Shown: one piece after another, positions 26,785 through 34,127 of the stretch
How positions within the stretch are numbered: the stretch's first letter is position 1
Layout: every line of letters begins with the position of its first letter
NCBI RefSeq assembly: GCF_021117275.1
Contig: NZ_CP088245.1
Coordinates: 2,455,501 to 2,519,500 of the forward strand
Direction: 5' to 3'
Origin: Metabacillus sp. B2-18
GTDB lineage: Bacteria; Bacillota; Bacilli; Bacillales; Bacillaceae
DNA length: 64,000 nucleotides
Position numbers and translations under genes: made by a program
Notes under the pieces: generated by a model
Database searches by the model: none
Seen by the model: the letters and a program-made list of their open reading frames with translations, nothing else
What the model was told of the DNA's origin: nothing

Positions 26785-27570
26785 AGTACTTCCTCCTTTA
26801 AATATGGACAGACCATAAAGAATATATGAAATAACAATAATAAGTTTATCTTTTCTGGCTATTACTTATCTTCCTCCCACTAGTGCGAGGCTTTGACTTT
26901 AACAGCTTTACATGGTTGAAGAGCAATCACTAAGGTGTTTCATCCCTCCTTTCAAAATAGATATCGTAAGAAAGGGCTTTCATTCCTTGATGCTAAGATC
27001 ATGCTGCTTGTTTACTATTTATATATTATAATAGATTTCACTTAGTTTGTCTGTCAAATAAAGTAAGTGTTTTTTTATGATTTTACTCGGTCCGTCCACT
27101 AGCTTATTTATTTTTTCAAGAGTGTATAAAACAATCTGATCAGTTATTAACTTAACTTTACTCCTCTTCAACCTCAATCAGGTAGTTTTTTCTCTAAAAC
27201 CACCGCGTTCTACTTCTTTCTTAGCTCTAATTGATCATAAAATATTTCTTTAACTCTACGTTCGAATATCCACATCCATTTTGAACACAAAATTCAACAA
27301 TTTCTTTGATATCTTTTTTTATCATTTTGTATCTGAATTTCTGCTTAAGGATAATACTTTATACTTTAAGATCTTTTTGGAGTTTTTTTTCTTTATTGTC
27401 CCCCTATCCTAGAACGGGTCGTCAACTAAGTAGATATACTCTCCTTCAGTTCCTCCACTTCCTTTCCATTATATAAATGGTTTGTAAATCACTAATAATC
27501 ATCTTCCACAATTTGATTTTCCACATATGAGATCAGATGTATCCTCCTCATCCTGTGGCTGAGACAAAGT
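26785..27570. other. Long non-coding stretch with decayed coding sequence
   Basis: About 785 bases. On the minus strand near 27225-27325 there is an open stretch beginning MIKKDIKEIVEFCVQNG that ends in a stop after 34 codons. It is followed by the relic MazG-like tail. The rest shows no gene. An AAAGGAGGG at about 26949-26957 (minus) is followed by ATG at 1-nt spacing and 11 codons; I do not regard it as a gene. Confidence 0.4.
27158..27227 (-). pseudogene. Relic of a MazG-like C-terminus
   Basis: Read with two frame changes the minus strand gives ELRKK, then VERGGFREK, then NYLIEVEEE and a stop. This is the conserved ending of MazG-like pyrophosphohydrolases, which the intact-looking gene at 22565-22843 lacks. 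Confidence 0.55.
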
Positions 27571-27582
27571 TATAATAATAAT

Positions 27583-27717
27583 AGGGAAATCATAAACTAA
27601 AAAAGACTGTTCGGTGCTCGAACACCAAACAGTCCATACAATAGTTAGGTTCCCATCAAGGGGATCAGCGAATAACTCATCTATCGCCGGGAAAGCTCAA
27701 GGGTTGGTTATTTTTTG
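27583..27717 (+). ncRNA. Putative antisense RNA of Hol-Tox copy 1 (degenerate)
   Basis: Homologous to the RNAs of copies 2 and 3. TATAAT at 27571-27576 is kept, but the TTTTCA -35 found in the other copies is lost. The terminator stem (27671-27681 with 27702-27712) has a mismatch and extra wobbles. Expression is doubtful. Confidence 0.45.
27605..27634 (-). terminator. Toxin mRNA terminator, Hol-Tox copy 1
   Basis: 12-bp stem around GACTGTTTGGTG / CACCGAACAGTC (minus strand), followed by TTTTT-rich DNA. It corresponds exactly to the hairpins of copies 2 and 3. Confidence 0.75.
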
Positions 27718-27794
27718 TCTCTAAAAGATATGATCGACAACACCAAACTTACAAATGCTATCATTAGCATTAACGTTTGAAATACTGTCAACAT
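27708..27794 (-). CDS. Hol-Tox type I toxin peptide, copy 1 (orphaned)
   Basis: 28 codons from the second ATG (27794), or 30 from 27800. Hydrophobic helix TVFQTLMLMIAFVSLVLSII with a charged end FRDKK, as in BsrE/TxpA/BsrG and the Pfam Hol-Tox group, which damage the cell membrane. Homology with copies 2 and 3 stops right at the start codon. The AGGGGG ribosome-binding site, leader, promoter and LexA box are missing, replaced by the end of the metOD1-like gene. It can only be expressed by readthrough, if at all. Confidence 0.65.
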   Translation of the reverse strand: MLTVFQTLMLMIAFVSLVLSIISFRDKK

Positions 27795-27809
27795 AAGCAT
27801 CACCATTAA

Positions 27810-28442
27810 TTATTCGTTGTTAACTCTCTTTTTTAATTCTTCTATTTCTTCAAGTAATGCACAAATCATTTTATCACTTTTTTCAAGTTCCGCATGAAGT
27901 GCATTAATTGTTTCTTCTTCCCATTCAAAAGGATTTCCGTTTTTGGGAGTAATGGGTAAATCTTTATATTCATCCCCATCTTCCGTTTCATTTGGCTCGA
28001 AATAAATTGCGACTTCGCAACCAGAATGACCTAAAGCTATTCTCTTTCGCAAGCTAACTTTTCCGTACCCAAACCTTCTAGCAGCTATTCCCCCAAAGAC
28101 ACTTGATGTCATATTGCAAAGGTGTGGTGCATCCTGTACAACCTCACCAAATGGACATCCAGTAGCTTTTACAACAACATGGTCAGGGTGTACTTCTGAA
28201 ATAGTAAAATGACCTCCGATAGAGTTTTTAAGATCAACAATTATCTCAGCATACTGATCGGGAGACCAGCTTAATCCGTTGTTCTCATCATAAAAAGTTT
28301 CTATCCATTCCCCTGTACGAATTCCAATTTGACGAATGTATTCTTGCGCAGACTTTCCTATTGTTCTTGAATGTAATTGAGCATATTGTGTAATCAATTT
28401 AGATAAAAAAATCACGCCCGTTAATTTAGTTTCCTTGGTCAT
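27810..28442 (-). CDS. metOD1/V4R-like sensor domain protein
   Basis: 210 aa, start after CCGGGGGTACAA. The pattern VVVKATGCPFGEVV...PHLCNMTSSVFGGIAARRFG...GHSGCEVAIYF has three conserved Cys. It matches what I know as the methanogen-type output domain (metOD1), a relative of 4-vinyl-reductase (V4R) domains that bind small ligands or metal. An acidic coiled-coil tail (about 175-210) follows. No DNA-binding domain is visible. It lies between Hol-Tox copies 1 and 2, and its 3' end abuts the truncated copy 1. Confidence 0.6.
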   Translation of the reverse strand: MTKETKLTGVIFLSKLITQYAQLHSRTIGKSAQEYIRQIGIRTGEWIETFYDENNGLSWSPDQYAEIIVDLKNSIGGHFTISEVHPDHVVVKATGCPFGEVVQDAPHLCNMTSSVFGGIAARRFGYGKVSLRKRIALGHSGCEVAIYFEPNETEDGDEYKDLPITPKNGNPFEWEEETINALHAELEKSDKMICALLEEIEELKKRVNNE

Positions 28443-28814
28443 TTGTACCCCCGGTAAAATAAAATATTGATGTCATAGCAAAGTCAGTTTTACTACTTTT
28501 CTTAATCTACATGTAAGGAATGCTTAGTAATTTTTGCTAGGTTGATAATTGCTATTTTATCATATCCTAGCTAACTATTGTTTTGATTCCAAGACAAATG
28601 CAACTGTGAATGCTGAAAAAGTAGTATATGCAGCTATCATTGTTTCAGGAAGTACTGGAGGGCAATGGGAATATTTGTATTTTAAACGGTCTATACATCC
28701 GGTTTACCTTAATTCTATGAACATATTTTAATTATACATTGTTTCCTTTTTCTGTATTTTAAGGCGAATCAATACAACAGTCTCACTATTTATAATTGCA
28801 ATGACTTGAATTCC
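28443..28814. other. Intergenic region upstream of antitoxin RNA copy 2
   Basis: Holds the promoter of the metOD1-like gene (minus) and A/T-rich DNA. I see no gene. Confidence 0.35.
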
Positions 28815-28843
28815 TTTTCAAACATTCATTCATTGGTTATAAT
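28815..28843 (+). promoter_or_regulatory. Promoter of antitoxin RNA, Hol-Tox copy 2
   Basis: TTTTCA, 17 bp, TATAAT. The same boxes with the same 17-bp spacing stand before copy 3 (30900-30928). Confidence 0.75.
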
Positions 28844-28849
28844 AATACT

Positions 28850-28994
28850 AGATTAATCATAAACTAAAAAAGACTATTCGGTGCTGTAACACCGAACAGT
28901 CATACAATAGCAGGTTCCCTTCAAGGGAGTCAGCGCTATAAGGTAAATGACTCACCCTATTGCACTCCAACGCTCAAGGGTGGGTTATTTTTTG
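28850..28994 (+). ncRNA. Antisense antitoxin RNA, Hol-Tox copy 2
   Basis: About 145 nt from a start 6-7 nt after TATAAT to a terminator formed by AATGACTCACC (28946-28956) and GGTGGGTTATT (28979-28989) plus TTTT. It overlaps the last codons and whole 3' UTR of the toxin mRNA, convergently, as RatA does for TxpA and SR4 for BsrG. Changes between copies in the terminator stem keep pairing through G-U wobbles. Confidence 0.75.
28872..28901 (-). terminator. Toxin mRNA terminator, Hol-Tox copy 2
   Basis: GACTGTTCGGTG / CACCGAATAGTC stem (12 bp, one wobble) on the minus strand, followed by TTTTTT. Confidence 0.82.
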
Positions 28995-29071
28995 TCTCTA
29001 AAAGATATGATCGACAACACCAAACTTGCAAATGTAATCATTAGCATTAACGTTTGAAATACTGTCAACAT
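28985..29071 (-). CDS. Hol-Tox type I toxin peptide, copy 2
   Basis: 28 codons from ATG 29071. The ATG two codons upstream (29077) sits too close to AGGAAGGGGG, which is ideally spaced for 29071. The peptide is one hydrophobic helix (TVFQTLMLMITFASLVLSII) ending FRDKK, the Hol-Tox/BsrE type that inserts in the membrane. In the mRNA the Shine-Dalgarno GGGGGT can pair with ACCCC just upstream, and CUCAAGGGUGG in the leader pairs with CCACCCUUGAG after the stop, so the primary transcript should be translationally inert. The promoter is overlapped by a LexA-type box. Confidence 0.82.
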   Translation of the reverse strand: MLTVFQTLMLMITFASLVLSIISFRDKK

Positions 29072-29137
29072 AAGCATCACCCCCTTCCTACCGGGGTAAC
29101 GCTGACCACCCTTGAGTTGCCTTTCTATTGCCATTAT

Positions 29138-29165
29138 ATTATACTATAAAAGGAACATTCGTTCG
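29138..29165 (-). promoter_or_regulatory. Toxin promoter with LexA (SOS) box, Hol-Tox copy 2
   Basis: Minus strand: CGAACGAATGTTCC (29165-29152) fits 13 of 14 positions of the Bacillus LexA consensus CGAACRNRYGTTYG. TATAAT follows at 29143-29138. The box covers the -35 region, the usual repressing position. Confidence 0.72.
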
Positions 29166-29225
29166 ATAGTGGTGGCTGATTTTTTAAAGTGTGTAATCCT
29201 CCTCCCTTTTTTAAGTGTCCTCTAC

Positions 29226-30236
29226 CTAAAACTCCATTATTTCAGCCACAAGTTGGTGGGAGTAGAGTCGGGCGTTGTGGTCATAGATCATTGTGCTGAC
29301 CATTATCTCATCTGCCTTCGTCTCATCTAAGAAAGATTGCAGCTTTTTCTTTACGTTGTTAGGACTCCCAATGATCGTGGAGCTTAATTGTTTTTCTAGA
29401 ATTGCCTTTTCATATGGGCTCATGAGCTCATCCAAATTCTCTACTGGTGGTTGTAACTGTGATGGTGTGTTCCTTATCATGTTTAGGAAGCTCTGTTTGA
29501 TGGAAGTGGCTAGCAATTCGGCTTCCTCATCCGTATCTGCCGCTATCACGTTTACTGCTACCATTGCGTAAGGCTCTTTATAATCCTCCGACGGTTGGAA
29601 GTTCTCGTAATACAAATCTAAGGCTGGTAGTGTGTTTTCAGGTGAAAAATGACTGGCGAAAGCGAACGGCATCCCGAGTTGTGCTGATAGTCTTGCACTA
29701 AACCCACTAGAGCCTAACAACCAAATAGGAATTTTTGCTCCTTCACCAGGGATTGCTCGTACAGGTCCAGAGCCTTGAAAATAGGCTTGTAGTTGTTCTA
29801 ATTGTTCTGGGAAATCATCTCCATTGGTGTAGTTTGCTCCACGAAGGGCATGGGCTGTTATTTGGTCCGTTCCCGGCGCACGCCCTAATCCTAAATCAAT
29901 TCGGCCTGGAAACATCGCTTCGAGGGTTCCAAATTGCTCCGCTACTACCAGTGGCGAATGGTTGGGAAGCATGATTCCACCGGATCCTACCCGTATAGTA
30001 GAAGTATGTGCTGCTACATGGCCGATCACCACAGATGTTGCAGAACTTGCTATGCCAGGCATATTATGGTGCTCCGCTAACCAGTACCGTTTATAGCCTA
30101 GCTTTTCTGCTAACTGTGCTAACTCTACCGAATGTTGAAAGGATTGGCCAGGCGTCCCCCCTTGCACAATGGATGCAAGATCAAGGACGGAAAAGGATAT
30201 GTCGTTGATCGATCTTGTCGGTCTCTTTATTGGCAT
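29226..30236 (-). CDS. LLM-class flavin-dependent oxidoreductase
   Basis: 336 aa, luciferase-like monooxygenase fold: [18 protein letters not shown] at the N-terminus, [36 protein letters not shown] and [17 protein letters not shown] are hallmarks of the MsnO8/YwcH-like subgroup. Members use FMNH2 or F420-like flavins to oxidise small molecules; the substrate is unknown. It sits alone between Hol-Tox copies 2 and 3, with no obvious partner reductase. Confidence 0.88.
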   Translation of the reverse strand: MPIKRPTRSINDISFSVLDLASIVQGGTPGQSFQHSVELAQLAEKLGYKRYWLAEHHNMPGIASSATSVVIGHVAAHTSTIRVGSGGIMLPNHSPLVVAEQFGTLEAMFPGRIDLGLGRAPGTDQITAHALRGANYTNGDDFPEQLEQLQAYFQGSGPVRAIPGEGAKIPIWLLGSSGFSARLSAQLGMPFAFASHFSPENTLPALDLYYENFQPSEDYKEPYAMVAVNVIAADTDEEAELLATSIKQSFLNMIRNTPSQLQPPVENLDELMSPYEKAILEKQLSSTIIGSPNNVKKKLQSFLDETKADEIMVSTMIYDHNARLYSHQLVAEIMEF

Positions 30237-30382
30237 GGAATAACATCTTCTTTCTTTTTAATATACTAGTTGGAATGGCTTGGATGTGTTTTTCTAGTGT
30301 AGTATTTATTTATGCGCTTTTGATATAGTAATTCACACCAGGAGTAAAAAGCAACTTATAAGTAACTCAACATAAAAATGCT

Positions 30383-30654
30383 TACCAAAATCAGTTCCCT
30401 TTTATACGATTGGAATCGACAGAAAATAGGCTACTAATATAAGCGGAGAAATTCCTCTTAATAAGGAAATATCACGAAAAATAGATGAAATAGAAGGAAA
30501 GATTCCGCTTATTTCATCGAAAAAGAAGAAAATGGTCCATCTTACTTTGCTTAACCGGAAATACTCCGCTTATATCCCAAAAATTGAGTTCCTTTCTACG
30601 GTTAACCGGAAAAAATCCGATTATTTAAACGATCGGTTACTACTCAATTAATGG
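30383..30654. repeat. 270-bp direct repeat, copy A
   Basis: Shares long identical stretches with 31413-31686 (for example ATAGATGAAATAGAAGGAAA and ATTCCGCTTATTTCA). Each contains several CCGGAAAAA-TCCGCTTAT mini-palindromes. The two copies flank Hol-Tox copy 3. No coding capacity. Confidence 0.75.
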
Positions 30655-30899
30655 AATTATTTATCCACATCTTAGACATCAACTCTCACCCTCTGGTAGT
30701 TTAATATCGTATTAGCACACCAATTGGAATAAAAATGAGCAAGTCAATTTTTCATGCTGTCAAAACTTTTGTCACCATATTAAAAGGGGTTTAATAGACG
30801 TTTAGTTACTTCCTTTTTTAAATCATAAAGAAGTTAAACCATTACATGTTAAACTATATAAAAATTGCTAGAATAAAACCAATTCTTTCTATTCATTTC
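30655..30899. other. Intergenic region before Hol-Tox copy 3
   Basis: A/T-rich, no reading frame or hairpin of note until the antitoxin promoter at 30900. Confidence 0.3.
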
Positions 30900-30928
30900 T
30901 TTTCAAACATTTATACCTTGGTTATAAT
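30900..30928 (+). promoter_or_regulatory. Promoter of antitoxin RNA, Hol-Tox copy 3
   Basis: TTTTCA, 17-bp spacer, TATAAT. The spacer ends CTTGGT and ATTGGT in copies 3 and 2. Confidence 0.75.
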
Positions 30929-30934
30929 AGTAGT

Positions 30935-31079
30935 AGAGAAAACATAAAATAAAAAAGACTGTTCGGTGCTGTAACACCAAACAGTCCATACAATAGCTAG
31001 GTTCCCATCAAGGGGATCAGCGATGTTTGGAAAATAACTCACCTATCGCCTGGAAAGCTCAAGGGTGGGTTATTTTTTG
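30935..31079 (+). ncRNA. Antisense antitoxin RNA, Hol-Tox copy 3
   Basis: About 145 nt, ending at the stem AATAACTCACC (31033-31043) / GGTGGGTTATT (31064-31074) plus TTTT. It is complementary to the 3' part of the toxin mRNA, including the stop codon. Confidence 0.75.
30957..30986 (-). terminator. Toxin mRNA terminator, Hol-Tox copy 3
   Basis: GACTGTTTGGTG / CACCGAACAGTC stem on the minus strand, followed by TTTTTT. Confidence 0.82.
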
Positions 31080-31156
31080 TCTCTAAAAGATATGATCGAC
31101 AACACCAAACCTGCAAATGCAATCATTAGCATTAATGTTTGAAATACTGTCAACAT
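31070..31156 (-). CDS. Hol-Tox type I toxin peptide, copy 3
   Basis: 28 codons from ATG 31156 (30 from 31162). Hydrophobic helix TVFQTLMLMIAFAGLVLSII ending FRDKK, differing from copy 2 at only two positions. The leader contains ACCCCGTATGGAAAGGGGGT, which can fold to hide the ribosome-binding site. The leader CUCAAGGGUGG is complementary to the 11 nt just after the stop. The toxin promoter carries a LexA-type box. The module is flanked by 270-bp direct repeats. Expected action: membrane depolarisation when the antisense RNA is titrated or the promoter derepressed. Confidence 0.82.
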   Translation of the reverse strand: MLTVFQTLMLMIAFAGLVLSIISFRDKK

Positions 31157-31223
31157 AAGCATCACCCCCTTTCCATACGGGGTAACGCTGACCACCCTTG
31201 AGTTACCTATCTATTGCCATTCT

Positions 31224-31252
31224 ATTATACTATAAAAAAGAACGCGTGTTCG
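31224..31252 (-). promoter_or_regulatory. Toxin promoter with LexA (SOS) box, Hol-Tox copy 3
   Basis: Minus strand: CGAACACGCGTTCT (31252-31239), 13 of 14 consensus positions, then TATAAT at 31229-31224. The box is in the same place relative to the -10 as in copy 2, but its centre differs in sequence, so the box is conserved beyond simple identity. Confidence 0.72.
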
Positions 31253-31412
31253 ATGTGTATCTTATATTTAAAGCAATGGCTTAGTTTTTTTAGTATGTAG
31301 GCCTCATAGTAATCTGCACTCCTTTATCAAATTTGGTTTATACTTTAATTCGAAACTAAGACTAAAAGGAATTTTACAAGTAAGACAGCAAAGAAAATTA
31401 CATAGACACATG

Positions 31413-31686
31413 TACCACAATCAGTTGCCGTATAAGCGATTTCCAAATCTTCAAGAATCGCCAGAAATAAGCTACTAAAATAACCGGAAGAATTCCTTTT
31501 AATAAGAAAATATTACAAAAAATAGATGAAATAGAAGGAAAGATTCCGCTTATTTCACCGAAAAAGAAGAAAATGGACCATTTTACACTGCTTAACCGGA
31601 AAAAATCCGCTTATATCCCCCAAATCGAATTCAATTCTTCGTTTAAACGGAAAAACTCCGTTTAAACGATCCGTTACTCAATTAAT
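31413..31686. repeat. 270-bp direct repeat, copy B
   Basis: Second copy of the element at 30383-30654. It has diverged by scattered substitutions but keeps the CCGGAA...TCCGCTTAT mini-palindromes. Confidence 0.75.
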
Positions 31687-31815
31687 TGGTAAGGAATCAA
31701 ATTCCCCATAAAAAAAGAAGCATGAAATAAAATTCACACGCCTCTTTCTTATAAAACATATACAGACATACTTAACAACGCTTTCAAACAACGATAAATT
31801 GTTCAATCTATTAAA

Positions 31816-32478
31816 CTAAACCTTCCAATCACTTAATTTCCCAACAAGCTCCACCAACGCACAATCCGTCATCGAAGATAGCCGATAATCAACCTCAGGA
31901 AATGTTAAATGCATCGTGGTGTCATTTGGAACAATGACACATGTTAAGCCTGCTCGTTTTGCGGCGAGAGAGCCGTTAGCGGAATCTTCGAAAGCAATGC
32001 AAACTTCAGGTTCAACACCCAGCTTTTTAGCTGCTAACAAGTAAAGCTCTGGATGGGGCTTCACTTCAGCCACATCGTCAGACGTCATGATACATTCAAA
32101 ATAATGTAGTAAGCCTAACCGATCTAAATGGCTCGAAACCCATTTATAATCAGAGCTGGATGCAAGACCGATTTTTAAGTTCATGGCTTGTGCTTCCTTC
32201 AGGAAATCCTCAACACCCGGTCGTACCTTTAATGTATTCAACCTTGCTTCCAGCTTTTCTTTATTCATTTTTTTAAGTTGTTCTCGATCAATTTGTTCGA
32301 TTTTCTTTTCTAAAAGATCGTATATCGAGACATTAGATTTTGTTCCAATATTTTGTATCCATGTCATAAATGGAAATTCTACGTTATGTGACTCAAACAT
32401 TTCTTTATAAATCGTTGTATGAACTGATTCGGTATCAAAAATCAACCCATCAAAGTCAAAAACAACTGCTTTATACAT
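31816..32478 (-). CDS. HAD-superfamily phosphatase (beta-phosphoglucomutase-like, subfamily IA)
   Basis: 220 aa, start after AGAGGAAATGATTCC. Motif I DFDGLIFDTE with Asp9/Asp11, motif II LASSSD, motif III Lys in VKPHPELY, motif IV FEDSANG. The helical cap after motif I is the IA/PGM type. Probably a sugar-phosphate or other small-phosphate phosphatase. It lies 35 nt downstream of the frlR-like regulator on the same strand, so it may belong to the fructoselysine cluster, for instance in removing sugar phosphates; this is inferred from position. Confidence 0.85.
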   Translation of the reverse strand: MYKAVVFDFDGLIFDTESVHTTIYKEMFESHNVEFPFMTWIQNIGTKSNVSIYDLLEKKIEQIDREQLKKMNKEKLEARLNTLKVRPGVEDFLKEAQAMNLKIGLASSSDYKWVSSHLDRLGLLHYFECIMTSDDVAEVKPHPELYLLAAKKLGVEPEVCIAFEDSANGSLAAKRAGLTCVIVPNDTTMHLTFPEVDYRLSSMTDCALVELVGKLSDWKV

Positions 32479-32512
32479 GGAATCATTTCCTCTACGTATA
32501 TTTTTACCCCAT

Positions 32513-33238
32513 TTAGTAATCTGTTTCTAGTCGTAGCTTCACCCGATCTGCGATTAAATGGTAGTTTGAGTAATGAACAGGGATTGATTTTTCATTATAA
32601 ATGATTTTATCTACTAAAATGATGGGGGTCATTCTATTAACCTCTAAATGCTTTTGAACCTCTTCTGTTGGATGAACAAATTCAAGATCCTTACAAACCT
32701 TACTAAAATTTATTCCATACTCATCGTTTATAATCCTAAAAGTTGAACTTTCTGCTGTAATTTTGGTTTCTATTTCAGGATAAAGTTCTGTTGGAAAGTA
32801 GGCATAATCCAAGCTTAATATTTGATTATTTCGATAAACTTTTCTTACTAGTTCAATGTACTCGTCAAACTGATTATTAAATTTATTATTTATATGGGGT
32901 GTACCCTTTATTTTCTCCATTGAAAGTATATCTTTTGTAATAAATTCACTTTTTGTTGTCAAGCCTTCGGTGTATCCTTGAAAATGTAAAAGGTGAATTT
33001 CTTTACGAAATGTATTCACAAATGTACCTTTTCCTCGAATAATCTGAAGAACACCTTCGTCTACTAATTCTTTTATGGCACGACGGATCGATATTCTACT
33101 AGCTTGAAAAATTTCACATAATTCAGCTTCAGTAGGAATTTGGTCTCCCTGATTTAGTCGATTATTTTCTATAAATTGTTTAATTCCCGTCATGATTTCT
33201 TCATATAAATAATTCTGAATTGAATCGCGGTTACTCAT
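32513..33238 (-). CDS. frlR: GntR-family regulator with UTRA domain (FrlR-like)
   Basis: About 241 aa from ATG 33238, preceded by TAGGAGCGAGCTTA; an in-frame ATG 32 codons upstream overlaps the promoter and is less likely. Winged helix LNQGDQIPTEAELCEIFQASRISIRRAIKELVDEG, then a UTRA ligand-binding domain with VRKVYRNNQILSLDYAYFP. FrlR represses the fructoselysine operon in B. subtilis. Here the gene follows frlD on the same strand but has its own promoter (-10 TATAAT at 33278-33273), flanked by GTTTAACGT / ACGTTAAAC. Confidence 0.82.
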   Translation of the reverse strand: MSNRDSIQNYLYEEIMTGIKQFIENNRLNQGDQIPTEAELCEIFQASRISIRRAIKELVDEGVLQIIRGKGTFVNTFRKEIHLLHFQGYTEGLTTKSEFITKDILSMEKIKGTPHINNKFNNQFDEYIELVRKVYRNNQILSLDYAYFPTELYPEIETKITAESSTFRIINDEYGINFSKVCKDLEFVHPTEEVQKHLEVNRMTPIILVDKIIYNEKSIPVHYSNYHLIADRVKLRLETDY

Positions 33239-33255
33239 TAAGCTCGCTCCTATAT

Positions 33256-33302
33256 GTTTAACGTTACCATTCATTATACAATAACCTTTAAGTACGTTAA
33301 AC
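33256..33302. promoter_or_regulatory. frlR promoter flanked by a 9-bp inverted repeat
   Basis: GTTTAACGT (33256-33264) and ACGTTAAAC (33294-33302) flank a minus-strand TATAAT (33278-33273). The outer arm overlaps the frlD stop codon. A possible autoregulatory site; its sequence differs from the palindrome upstream of frlB. Confidence 0.5.
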
Positions 33303-34121
33303 TTTTTGCATTTCTTTCGGGTAACCGAATCCACCGTATTCCTGACAAGTTCTTTCTGCGGATCTTGTTCCTTTCTCGATGGCAGCTTCTATGTGATCAC
33401 CATTCATATAAGCAGTTAAAAAGCCTGCGATCAAGCTATCACCTGCACCCATTGTGTCCACCACATCAATTTTCTTCAACTTTTGCTCATACATCTCGCC
33501 GTTTTTAATAAAAATTGCTGGTTTACCCCCTCTCGTCAAACCAATGATCTCAAACTGAAAAGAACGTAAATCGCTTATAAAGCGCTCAAAATTTTCTTCT
33601 GAGAGCTCAGCAGCTGAGAAAAAAGCATACGAAATATACGGAGCAATCGATTCAATATATGGTAGGTCCTTTCTATTAGAAAAATCATACGACACTTTTG
33701 ATACTTGCGATAATTTAGCTAATTCACTTTCCATGGAGGAATAGCAGCTCACATGGCTTAAATCAAAGGTTTTGATATAATCCAGCTCTTCTTGAATGAG
33801 CTGAATTTTAAATTTATGCTGTACGGTATTTTTAGGTCCTCCTACAAATACACGGTCATTGTCTTCTGTTAATGTCACTTGCGGCTGTCCAGTTATACCA
33901 ATGACGTCGCGTGAATATAGATAATCAATCCCTTCTTGACTAAGTACATTCTTGATATGACAAGCTTGTTCATCGTTCCCAAAGATCCCAATATACGAAA
34001 CTTCATTCGCTCCATTACGCTTGGCATTTACTGCTACATTGACACAATTACCTCCAGGATAATAGTTCTTTTGATCCAAATAGCAGTCCACTACGTTATC
34101 ACCAATTGTGATTAATTTCAT
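33297..34121 (-). CDS. frlD: Fructoselysine 6-kinase, PfkB family
   Basis: About 274 aa. ITIGDNVVDCYL and PGGNCVNVAVNAKRNGA at the N-terminus and DTMGAGDSLIAGFL near the C-terminus are the two PfkB signatures, the last holding the catalytic Asp. FrlD phosphorylates fructoselysine and related Amadori compounds at O-6, and FrlB then cleaves them. ATG 34121 is preferred over TTG 34124. It is the last gene of frlBONMD, 6 nt from frlM. Confidence 0.9.
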   Translation of the reverse strand: MKLITIGDNVVDCYLDQKNYYPGGNCVNVAVNAKRNGANEVSYIGIFGNDEQACHIKNVLSQEGIDYLYSRDVIGITGQPQVTLTEDNDRVFVGGPKNTVQHKFKIQLIQEELDYIKTFDLSHVSCYSSMESELAKLSQVSKVSYDFSNRKDLPYIESIAPYISYAFFSAAELSEENFERFISDLRSFQFEIIGLTRGGKPAIFIKNGEMYEQKLKKIDVVDTMGAGDSLIAGFLTAYMNGDHIEAAIEKGTRSAERTCQEYGGFGYPKEMQKV

Positions 34122-34127
34122 CAAGCA

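Noticed and set aside
26940..26990. AAAGGAGGG followed by ATG and 11 codons on the minus strand
   Set aside because: Spacing between the ribosome-binding site and ATG is 1 nt, the peptide has no pattern, and no terminator follows.
28549..28731. Plus-strand frame of 60 codons between the metOD1-like gene and Hol-Tox copy 2
   Set aside because: No ribosome-binding site or family pattern; composition is typical of A/T-rich intergenic DNA.
27600..31200. Three regularly repeated hairpin-containing segments, CRISPR-like at first glance
   Set aside because: Spacing is irregular (about 1.3 and 2.1 kb), and each unit contains a peptide gene plus promoters and terminators. They are toxin-antitoxin copies, not repeats with spacers.
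31790..31805. cre-like sequence near the end of the HAD gene
   Set aside because: It has two or more mismatches to the consensus and lies downstream of the gene, away from any promoter.
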